A stretch of 64,000 nucleotides of DNA, taken from contig JBGTHQ010000021.1 in assembly GCA_041746135.1 (NCBI GenBank), positions 59,842 to 123,841 of the forward strand. Direction: 5' to 3'. The DNA comes from Alg239-R122 sp041746135 (GTDB lineage Bacteria; Pseudomonadota; Alphaproteobacteria; Sphingomonadales; Sphingomonadaceae). Below, piece by piece: positions 45,448 through 53,817 of this stretch (its first letter is position 1; each line of letters begins with the position of its first letter). The notes beneath the pieces are model-generated. The model did no database searches and had not been told where the DNA came from. It saw nothing but the letters and a program-made list of their open reading frames with translations. Both the position numbers and the translations under genes were made by a program.

Positions 45448-46122
45448 CTACCAGCGGATGAAACGCGGGACGATCATCCAGCCGATCAGCGCGCAGGTCG
45501 CGACCGCCAGCGTAAACCATATGCCGCTATAGGCAATGGTGCTGTACGGGCAGTGAAAGCTGTACGCCGCCGCGCCAAAACTGCCCGCCGAAAGACCAAT
45601 CAGCAAACCTGCGCGCGACAAGTTCGTGGGCGCGCCGCGCCGCATCCACCATGTCATCGCACCGCCGATCGACACTGCAGCGACAAAACTCGCCGCGATG
45701 CACAGGCCCGCCGAATTGGTATGAAAATCGGCCATGAACAGGGCCGGATCCACCAGCAGCGTCAGCAATGCGCTGATCGGGAACAACATTGCTGCGCCTA
45801 TCGCCCATTTCCAAAATGCCGTGCCATGCGAACGCGGATCGGCGTGAATGGCCGGACGGCTCATCGACAGGGCCGCAAATCCGGTAGCCACACCCAGCAG
45901 GACCAGCGTGCCCAGGCGCAGGAAAAACATGGGATCGGCCGCGCCGGCCATGATATCGGCGCGGAAACCCATCGACAGGTAAACCGCCAACGCCGCGAAC
46001 AGCGTCATGCCCGCGACGAGAAGCAAACCGCGTCCTATCCGGATCGGGGTGACGGGCCGCAGATCGGCGACCAGGGTGTCGATCCTGAAGCCGTTTGGCG
46101 AGCTGTTGGGATTTTGCGTCAT
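45448..46122 (-). CDS. nrsF: NrsF-type membrane anti-sigma factor (DUF1109)
   Basis: A 224-residue inner-membrane protein with six predicted helices and a cytoplasmic N-terminal segment (RIDTLVADLRPV, about 13-24) that in the family holds the sigma factor. C141 and C191 are 50 residues apart; a Cys pair with that spacing is, as I recall, needed for metal sensing by Caulobacter NrsF. A third Cys is at 210. It follows the sigma gene by 38 bp on the same strand, the normal order. It should keep SigF inactive until chromate, cadmium or copper-like stress changes its cysteines. Confidence 0.88.
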   Translation of the reverse strand: MTQNPNSSPNGFRIDTLVADLRPVTPIRIGRGLLLVAGMTLFAALAVYLSMGFRADIMAGAADPMFFLRLGTLVLLGVATGFAALSMSRPAIHADPRSHGTAFWKWAIGAAMLFPISALLTLLVDPALFMADFHTNSAGLCIAASFVAAVSIGGAMTWWMRRGAPTNLSRAGLLIGLSAGSFGAAAYSFHCPYSTIAYSGIWFTLAVATCALIGWMIVPRFIRW

Positions 46123-46160
46123 ATTCCGTATTCCATTTACTGTGTTATGCGAACCGAAGA

Positions 46161-46682
46161 TTATTCCTCGACAATCGTGTTTAACTTTTTGATCCCGCGA
46201 TGAATATTGACTTTCACCAGCGATTCCGACTGGGCGGTCATGGCCGATGCTTCGGCAATGGTGAGCCCCTCGATCTTGACCAGCCGGATCACCTCCGCCT
46301 GTTTCTCGGGCAGTTTCTCAAGGAGGCTATCAAGGCTGATTTTCGCGCTGACGGTTTCTCCCTGCGGATCCGCGATCAGGTTTTCGTCAAGTTCGGCTTC
46401 GTTGTTGCGATAGGTCTTGCGCAGCTGGTCGATCCAGCGGTAGCGACCAATCGCCGCGAGCCAGGGCAGGAACGCGCGCGACGTATCGAAACTGGCGCGC
46501 TTGCGGTGCACCGATATCAGCGTTTCCTGCACCAGATCCTCGAGCGCGGCGGGCGCGATCTTGGCGGCAAAATAGCGATGCAGCCATTTATCGCATTCAT
46601 GCAGCAATACGGTATAGGATTGCTTGTCGCCCTTTTGCGAAGCGGCCATCAGCCGGCGGAACGTGGCATCGTCTGCTATCAT
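46161..46682 (-). CDS. sigF: ECF sigma factor, SigF type
   Basis: A 173-residue ECF sigma factor. Region 2 (about 20-95) has DLVQETLISVHRKR and FLPWLAAIGRYRWIDQLRK; region 4 (about 115-170) has LPEKQAEVIRLVKIEGLTI then AEASAMTAQSESLVKVNIHRG helix-turn-helix. Partner of the following DUF1109 gene. It starts 27 bp after doxX, so it probably is the fifth gene of the bufferin operon, giving positive feedback: SigF would make more SigF and NrsF. No separate promoter was seen before it. Confidence 0.92.
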   Translation of the reverse strand: MIADDATFRRLMAASQKGDKQSYTVLLHECDKWLHRYFAAKIAPAALEDLVQETLISVHRKRASFDTSRAFLPWLAAIGRYRWIDQLRKTYRNNEAELDENLIADPQGETVSAKISLDSLLEKLPEKQAEVIRLVKIEGLTIAEASAMTAQSESLVKVNIHRGIKKLNTIVEE

Positions 46683-46709
46683 AAATGCGTTTCCATATCG
46701 CTGTCCGGC

Positions 46710-47183
46710 CTATGCCGTCGCCGGGCGGGCGATAGCGCGGTCGCCCAGCCGGTCCAGCGCAAACAGGCCCCCGCCCCGGGCGATCAGGATCAGGGCCATG
46801 GCCACCCACAATATATGCGTCTGCCACCATATCGCGCTTTGCGGAAACACGAAAATCTGGATGGCCAGTGTCATCACGAGCAGCCCGGCCGCGGCAAAGC
46901 GCGTGAACAGGCCGGCAAAAAGCAGCAGGGGCAGGATATGTTCGACATAGGTGGTGACATAAGCGCCAAGGTCGCCGTTCAGAACCGGCACATTGTTGAA
47001 CGGCGCATCGCCAAACTGGTAGAGCGCAGTGTCGCTGACGGTCAGAATACTGCCTTCCTCGACTTTGGTGCGGGCGGAGCGGAAGAAAATACCGGCCAGC
47101 GCAAACCGCGTCACCAAAAGCGCGACACTTTCGACATAGATAGTCCCGGCAAGCGCATTCGCTTTTCTGATCATATCCATCAT
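46710..47183 (-). CDS. DoxX-family membrane protein of the bufferin operon
   Basis: A 157-residue protein with four helices (ALLVTRFALAGIFF, LLLFAGLFTRFAAAGLLVM, and two more). DoxX proteins often follow DUF2282-DUF692-DUF2063 genes. They are suspected to help with redox or export, without firm proof. A GGGGATAGGG ribosome site precedes the ATG at 47183, which is followed by two more Mets; a GTG nine codons earlier is possible. It lies 43 bp after bufC. Confidence 0.88.
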   Translation of the reverse strand: MMDMIRKANALAGTIYVESVALLVTRFALAGIFFRSARTKVEEGSILTVSDTALYQFGDAPFNNVPVLNGDLGAYVTTYVEHILPLLLFAGLFTRFAAAGLLVMTLAIQIFVFPQSAIWWQTHILWVAMALILIARGGGLFALDRLGDRAIARPATA

Positions 47184-47226
47184 GGCCCTATCCCCGTATA
47201 TTGTTTTCACGTATCGCGGTGGTGCG

Positions 47227-47991
47227 TCAAACCGGCCGCCGAAATACGCCCGCGTTCAGGAAAGAGAGCACCAGCGGCTGCACCTTATCCTCGCCCACAT
47301 ATTCGGCAGCCTGCGCCAAAAGGTTACCCATATCCGCATTTTTTGCGTCCGCCATCTGCAGGGCCGCGAATATATGCGCCTGTTCGCGCGACCAGGGATG
47401 GAACAGCACATCGGCTTCGGGTCGTACGGTGATGATGGCCGCTTCTGTACTGTGTGCCAGTTCGGGCAGTTCTTCGGCTAGCGGCGCGTGCAGCATGATC
47501 CTGCGTACCGATGGGTGCACGGCAAGCGGCAAAGCCAGCAAAGCCGGTTCGCTGAGGCCGGCAATATGCGCGATGCGCAGCGGCTCGGCATCGGCGGCAT
47601 GATAGCTTTCCAGCCAGGCATATTCGATCTGCACGAGATCGCTGCTGGCCGGATCATGGCTTCGCTCGGCCAGATATGCACCGAAATCCGCGCCGATATG
47701 CATCATGGCACGCGCCCTGACCGCGCCGCGTTCGATGAAATCGCGGCAGACCGTGTTGAAATATCCGGCGCCGAACAACCGGTCGAGCCGCTGCATCGTG
47801 CGCGGATAGGTGTCCTCCAGCGCGACCAGCCGCGCGTGCGAGATAGTGTTGGCATGTGCTTTCAAACCGTTGATCGTCCGCGACGCGCTGGTGGAAAACA
47901 AATCGTCCGGGCAATGCGCGGGGCCGTTCTGGAGCGTACCCAGAAAAAGCGCCTGCCCTTCGTCGAGCCGATATGCGGAGGCGTCAGGCAT
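47227..47991 (-). CDS. bufC: BufC-like protein (DUF2063)
   Basis: A 254-residue protein with the N-terminal DUF2063 domain (QALFLGTLQN, HANTISHARLVALEDTYPRTMQ) followed by a second mostly helical domain. In bufferin-type RiPP systems this protein acts with the MNIO enzyme, probably to bind and present the precursor. Its ATG lies 8 bp inside the end of bufB. No metal-binding motif of its own was seen. Confidence 0.88.
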   Translation of the reverse strand: MPDASAYRLDEGQALFLGTLQNGPAHCPDDLFSTSASRTINGLKAHANTISHARLVALEDTYPRTMQRLDRLFGAGYFNTVCRDFIERGAVRARAMMHIGADFGAYLAERSHDPASSDLVQIEYAWLESYHAADAEPLRIAHIAGLSEPALLALPLAVHPSVRRIMLHAPLAEELPELAHSTEAAIITVRPEADVLFHPWSREQAHIFAALQMADAKNADMGNLLAQAAEYVGEDKVQPLVLSFLNAGVFRRPV

Positions 47992-48901
47992 AGGCCGGTG
48001 CGCGCAATTGTTGCAGCATCACGGTCGCTTTGTCCGCTTCCTGCATCAGCACGGCATAGGCGGGTATATCGGTATCCCATTCGACCAAAGTCGGCTTGGG
48101 CCCCGCGCGCTGGATAAAGCGGCGGTATAGTTGCCAGGTCGCGTCGGTGATACGCGAGCCATGGTCGTCGATCAGCATCGGCCCGTCGGCATGGTCTTCG
48201 CGGGCATGACCGGCCAGATGCACTTCACCGACAATGGCGGGATCGACCGCATCGACGTAATCCCCTGCCGACAGGTTCAGATTGGTGCAGCTCACCACGA
48301 CATTGTTGATATCCAACAGCAGGCCGCATCCGGCGCGGCGGCACAGCGTATGGATGAAATCTGTCTCGCCCATCTCGTCTGCCGTATAGGCGAGATAGCG
48401 CGACGGGTTCTCGAGCAGTATCGGCCGCTTCAGACGGTCCTGAACCCTGCCCGTTTCGGCCACGAAATGGTCGAGCGCTTCGCGGGTATAGGGAATCGGA
48501 AGCAGGTCCGGCAGACGGTCGTGCGCGCTGCCGCTCCAGCTCAGATGGTCGGACACGCGCGCGGGCCGATAGCGTTCGCACAAGGCGGCAAGCCGGTCGA
48601 GCTCCTCGCTATGCACACCGCCGACCGATCCCAGGGACAGGCCGACGCTGTGAAAACTCAAGGGGTAAACTTCGGCGATGGCGGTAAGCCACCGGTGCGG
48701 TGGGCCGCCATCGCCGAAGTAGTTTTGCGGATGCACTTCCAGCCATGCCGGATGACCGGCGGGATCCTGCTCGTCCAGCACATTAGTATAATGCGCCGGT
48801 TTCAGACCAAGGCCGACAGCGGAGGAAAGGTCGCGGTGTTGATCCAAACAAGGGGTCTCAGGCGAACTGGCCTGCCGGACCGGAGGGCTGGAAATATTCA
48901 T
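47984..48901 (-). CDS. bufB: MNIO peptide-modifying enzyme BufB (DUF692)
   Basis: A 305-residue multinuclear non-heme iron oxidative enzyme (TIM-barrel fold). Conserved ligand segments in order: LEVHPQNYF, FHSVGLSLGS, VSDHLSWS, LLENPSRYL, LLDINNVVVS, EVHLAGHA, DDHGS and LVEWDTDIP. In Caulobacter bufferin systems such enzymes turn core cysteines of the DUF2282 peptide into thiooxazole-type rings that hold copper. The ATG overlaps the bufA stop (ATGA), so enzyme and substrate are made together. Confidence 0.93.
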   Translation of the reverse strand: MNISSPPVRQASSPETPCLDQHRDLSSAVGLGLKPAHYTNVLDEQDPAGHPAWLEVHPQNYFGDGGPPHRWLTAIAEVYPLSFHSVGLSLGSVGGVHSEELDRLAALCERYRPARVSDHLSWSGSAHDRLPDLLPIPYTREALDHFVAETGRVQDRLKRPILLENPSRYLAYTADEMGETDFIHTLCRRAGCGLLLDINNVVVSCTNLNLSAGDYVDAVDPAIVGEVHLAGHAREDHADGPMLIDDHGSRITDATWQLYRRFIQRAGPKPTLVEWDTDIPAYAVLMQEADKATVMLQQLRAPAYA

Positions 48902-49221
48902 CGCGCAAGACTAGCGGAAATTTTACTTTTCGCGACAGGCTTTGCGTTGCCCTTGTGCGGCTTGAGCGTGCCGCCCTGTTTCAGACAGCTGTCCTTGTCG
49001 ACATATTTCCAGGCATTGCCCTGGTAATCGGCGGTCGACGTGCCCGCACAGCTGGTGCCGGGACCGGCGGCGCAATCGTTCTTGCCGGCGAGCGCGATGC
49101 CATAGCATTTCTCTTTCGCACCGGCGGCGGTTGCAGGCGATGCGCTCAATGCGGCGGCGGTAGCGATCGCGGTGGTGAGCACGCCGATCTTTACGGTATT
49201 GCGGGTCATTATATGGGCCAT
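48898..49221 (-). CDS. bufA: Bufferin precursor peptide BufA (DUF2282)
   Basis: A 107-residue precursor with a Sec signal peptide (about 9-33, Ala-rich cleavage near ATAA) and a core of four cysteines: C39, C50, C58 and C79, in KCYGIALAGKNDC, AAGPGTSCAGTS and DKDSCLKQGG. These are the family's conserved positions, and the middle two are the likely modification sites. The tail after C79 is Lys-rich. The start at 49221 (MAHIM) or the Met four codons later. First gene of a six-gene operon behind a SigF-like promoter. Confidence 0.93.
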   Translation of the reverse strand: MAHIMTRNTVKIGVLTTAIATAAALSASPATAAGAKEKCYGIALAGKNDCAAGPGTSCAGTSTADYQGNAWKYVDKDSCLKQGGTLKPHKGNAKPVAKSKISASLAR

Positions 49222-49288
49222 GATGCTATCTTTCTTTATGGAGAGTTGCAAATCGCCGATGCGATTCACTAACGGCGATATGCTGTCA

Positions 49289-49314
49289 TTCGGCAGGGTC
49301 GCACCGGAAGTTAC
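49289..49314 (-). promoter_or_regulatory. Predicted SigF promoter of the buf operon
   Basis: The minus strand reads GTAACT, then 16 bases, then CGAA. The SigF consensus recalled from Caulobacter is GTAACC-N16-CGAA, so five of six -35 bases, the exact spacing, and all four -10 bases match. It is 68 bp before the bufA start. The same gap also holds, further up and on the other strand, the groES promoter. Confidence 0.65.
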
Positions 49315-49355
49315 ATGTGCATTTCAACTCTATTCAAAAAAAGCCGTCCGACCGC

Positions 49356-49385
49356 TTGACGCGCCGATATATACGACCATATAGG
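49356..49385 (+). promoter_or_regulatory. Vegetative promoter of groESL
   Basis: TTGACG (-35) at 49356-49361 and CATATA/TATAGG (-10) at 49378-49385, 16-18 bp apart. The CIRCE operator starts a few bases downstream, covering the expected transcription start. Confidence 0.6.
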
Positions 49386-49391
49386 CTCGTG

Positions 49392-49418
49392 TTAGCAGTC
49401 TATATAATGGAGTGCCAA
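49392..49418 (+). promoter_or_regulatory. CIRCE operator (HrcA site) of groESL
   Basis: TTAGCAGTC-N9-GAGTGCCAA. The consensus is TTAGCACTC-N9-GAGTGCTAA: one change in each arm and exact spacing. HrcA represses groESL from here; hrcA is not in the window. A CGGCC-GAAA-GGCCG hairpin follows in the leader at 49426-49439. Confidence 0.92.
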
Positions 49419-49491
49419 ACAGGGTCGGCCGAAAGGCCGGTTTCGAAACACCATTACTTCAATCACTTTTAACAGGAAAGGGTGAAATCAC

Positions 49492-49779
49492 ATGAATTTT
49501 CGTCCATTGCACGACCGGGTATTGGTCCGTCGTATCGAAGCCGAAGAAAAAACCGCCGGAGGAATTATTATTCCTGACAACGCACAGGAAAAGCCTTCCG
49601 AAGGCGAAGTTGTCGCTGTCGGTGCAGGCACCAAAGACGAAACCGGCAAAGTGACCGCGCTCGACGTGACATCCGGTGACAAGATTTTGTTCGGAAAATG
49701 GTCCGGCACCGAAGTCAAGATCGACGGCGAAGACCTGATCATCATGAAAGAAAGCGATATTCTCGGCATTCTTGGCTGA
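49492..49779 (+). CDS. groES: Co-chaperonin GroES
   Basis: A 95-residue lid protein of the chaperonin. N-terminal NFRPLHDRVLVRRIE and mobile-loop region EEKTAGGIIIPD. GGAAAGG-type ribosome site before the ATG. The groEL gene follows 48 bp later. Confidence 0.98.
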   Translation: MNFRPLHDRVLVRRIEAEEKTAGGIIIPDNAQEKPSEGEVVAVGAGTKDETGKVTALDVTSGDKILFGKWSGTEVKIDGEDLIIMKESDILGILG

Positions 49780-49827
49780 GACCGGCTTTCTGCCATCCTC
49801 TGAAACTAGATAGAAGGAACATATATT

Positions 49828-51486
<1,659 letters not shown>

Positions 51487-51517
51487 ACTCTGCACACCCA
51501 TCGCTTATCGCGATAAA

Positions 51518-51553
51518 GAAAGGGCCGGAGCAGCAATGCTTCGGCCCTTTTCT
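51518..51553. terminator. Intrinsic terminator of groESL
   Basis: A stem of about 15 pairs (GAAAGGGCCGGAGCA / TGCTTCGGCCCTTTT) with GCAA tetraloop and T tract. Confidence 0.95.
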
Positions 51554-51712
51554 TGTAATAGCACGCTTTATATCAGGCGCTGACCCCCGCTGCCCGCATG
51601 AATATTGCTTTATGTTGTTTGAACAACCGTTGATAAGGCGCACGTTCAGCAACCGTTTACTCCTATTGCCCTATTGAGCCCGTAAATCGCTGAAAAAGAA
51701 TTGGGAAAGATA

Positions 51713-53185
51713 ATGTCCACCTTCAAAATGAAACTTGGCCCCGCGCTCGGCATTATTGCCATGCTCGGCGCGTGCGGCGGTGGCGACAATACATCTACCC
51801 CGGTCGTGACAAGTCCCGCCGGTCCGATAGCCGGCACGCCGACGCCCAGCCCGACATCGGGAACCTGTTCGCTGCGCAATCGTCAGCTGTTTGTGCAGGC
51901 GCAGATGCAGGAATGGTATCTTTTCCCCGAAACGCTTCCCGCCAGTCTCGACCCCGCTCTTTATGCGACCGTCCAGGACTATATCGACGCGTTGACAGCC
52001 ACCGCGCGGGCACAGGGCAAGGACAAGAATTTCACTTTTATAACCTCCATTGCCGAGGAAAATGCTTTTTTTGCAAACGGTACGACCGCGGCGTTCGGGA
52101 TCCGTCTCAGTTACGACAGCCCTAGTGCGCGTGTTTTTGTTGTCGACGCCTATGAAGGCGCGCCGGCATTGGCGGCTGGTATCGACCGCGGTTCTGAAAT
52201 CCTGGCGATCGGCACCACCGCCGCCAATTTGCGCGATGTCAGCGCCATTTTCGCGGCAGAGGGCGCTGCGGGCGTGAGTGCGGCGCTGGGTCCATCCGAT
52301 CCCGGCATCACCCGCATGCTGCGCGTCCGTGATGCGGCCGGCACCGTTGCGGTCAAGTCGGTCACCAAAGCCGAGTTCGAAATCCCGCCCGTATCGCCGC
52401 GTTTTGGCGTGCAAGTGATCCAGGAGAACGGCAAAAAAGTCGGCTATGTCAACCTGCGCACCTTTATCGGGTCCGCCGATACCGCCCTGCGCGATGCCTT
52501 TGCTCGTTTCCGCGCTGAAAATGTCACTGAAGTCGTGATCGACCTGCGCTATAATGGCGGCGGGCTGGTGCGCATCGCGGAAACTTTCGGCGACCTGCTG
52601 GGCCGCAACCGTTCGGCGTCCGACGTGTTTTCCTTCACCACTTTCCGGGCCTCCAAATCGTCGGAAAACAGCACCCGCAATTTTCGCGCCGCCGCGCAAT
52701 CGATCGCACCCACCAAACTCGCTTTCATCACGACGCGCGGGTCCGCTTCGGCCAGCGAACTGATTTTGAACGCGATGCTTCCTTATCTGGGCGGGAATGT
52801 CGGTATGATCGGCAGCGATACGTTCGGCAAACCGGTCGGACAGATCGGGCTCGACAAAGCGGAATGCGACGACCGGCTGCGCGTGGTTGCCTTCAAAACC
52901 CAGAATGCCGATCGTCAGGGCGATTATTTCAACGGACTGGCCGAATTCGTAAAGTCCACCTGCCGCGCGCCCGACGATATCACGCTGCAACTGGGCAATC
53001 CGCAGGAAGGCTCCACCCGGCAGGCGCTCGACTTTCTGAACGGGGCCAGCTGTACGCCCATCGCTTCGGGAATTTCGGCGCAGAGCCAACGTGGCAGCCA
53101 GCCACTGAACGGCGCGGCAGAGAAACAGTTGCTGATGCCGACCAATCCCGATGTCTATCAGCGCGAATTGCCGGGTAGTTTCTAA
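51713..53185 (+). CDS. S41-family peptidase, lipoprotein
   Basis: A 490-residue C-terminal-processing-type serine protease. Lipobox LGAC with C21, then a Gly/Thr/Pro-rich linker to about 50; a PDZ-like region (about 125-215); catalytic domain with DLRYNGGGLV, Ser in GSASASELIL (about 345) and Lys in TFGKPVGQ (about 370). Secreted across the inner membrane and lipid-anchored. GGGAAAG lies before the ATG; a TTG four codons earlier is unlikely. Confidence 0.9.
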   Translation: MSTFKMKLGPALGIIAMLGACGGGDNTSTPVVTSPAGPIAGTPTPSPTSGTCSLRNRQLFVQAQMQEWYLFPETLPASLDPALYATVQDYIDALTATARAQGKDKNFTFITSIAEENAFFANGTTAAFGIRLSYDSPSARVFVVDAYEGAPALAAGIDRGSEILAIGTTAANLRDVSAIFAAEGAAGVSAALGPSDPGITRMLRVRDAAGTVAVKSVTKAEFEIPPVSPRFGVQVIQENGKKVGYVNLRTFIGSADTALRDAFARFRAENVTEVVIDLRYNGGGLVRIAETFGDLLGRNRSASDVFSFTTFRASKSSENSTRNFRAAAQSIAPTKLAFITTRGSASASELILNAMLPYLGGNVGMIGSDTFGKPVGQIGLDKAECDDRLRVVAFKTQNADRQGDYFNGLAEFVKSTCRAPDDITLQLGNPQEGSTRQALDFLNGASCTPIASGISAQSQRGSQPLNGAAEKQLLMPTNPDVYQRELPGSF

Positions 53186-53280
53186 CACGCTGCAAACAAA
53201 GGGCGGTTGCGACACCGCCTATCCGGCAGCATAACTGCGGATCGGTCGTATCCGGCGGTTTGTATTTCGCCTGCGCATAG

Positions 53281-53317
53281 AAAAAGGCGCGCTTCCGTGA
53301 AGAAGCGCGCCTTTTTT
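53281..53317. terminator. Bidirectional intrinsic terminator
   Basis: AAAAAGGCGCGCTTC-N6-GAAGCGCGCCTTTTT, a 15-pair stem with A and T tracts, between convergent genes. Confidence 0.95.
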
Positions 53318-53340
53318 CTTATTGGCAAGAAGCCGTCAGC

Positions 53341-53592
53341 TTACATAGCTGGCTTTTCTTCTTCCGTCATCGTGCCGTCTTCGGTCATTGTGCCGTCGGC
53401 GGGCATCGTGCCGTCTTCGGTCATCGTGCCATCGGCAGGCATCATGGTATCATCAGCCATAGGAGCCGCTTCAACGACAGGTGCTTCTTCGACAGTCATT
53501 TCTTCGGTTGCTGTTTCGTCAGCGGTTTCGGCACAAGCCGAAAGACCGAGAGCGGCGACAGCAGCAACGCTGGCAATTGCAAATTTACGCAT
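53341..53592 (-). CDS. Small acidic repeat lipoprotein
   Basis: An 83-residue lipoprotein precursor: signal with lipobox LSAC and C20, then a Glu/Val/Ala stretch and four to five tandem DGTM units (PADGTMTEDGTM twice, then TEDGTM). The repeats are near-identical at DNA level, so the copy number may vary. Very acidic and Met-rich. Similar DxTM units occur in the secreted protein at 38893. Function unknown. Confidence 0.75.
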   Translation of the reverse strand: MRKFAIASVAAVAALGLSACAETADETATEEMTVEEAPVVEAAPMADDTMMPADGTMTEDGTMPADGTMTEDGTMTEEEKPAM

Positions 53593-53817
53593 AATAATAA
53601 GTACCTTGTATTTGTTAAATCCAGGGATTTAAGAAAAATCTCTCTCCACCCAGCGTGTCTAATAAGCGTTCGTGCGACGGCGTGCAAGCATAGCGCGATG
53701 CATAAAATGCAACTTGGTAGAAAACTGCCATTTTTTGCACGGCTGGTCGCGAAATACTTGCTAACCGGTACCGATATTCCCGATGACGGGGCCGGTTCGC
53801 GATGCTAATGCCCGGAT

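Noticed and set aside
46200..47432. Open frame of 410 codons opposite sigF, doxX and bufC
   Set aside because: Low-complexity, Arg/Gln/His-rich translation with no domain; it crosses three well-supported genes.
53358..53455. Short tandem DNA repeats as a CRISPR or regulatory array
   Set aside because: The repeats are in frame inside a lipoprotein gene, encode DGTM units and have no spacer pattern.
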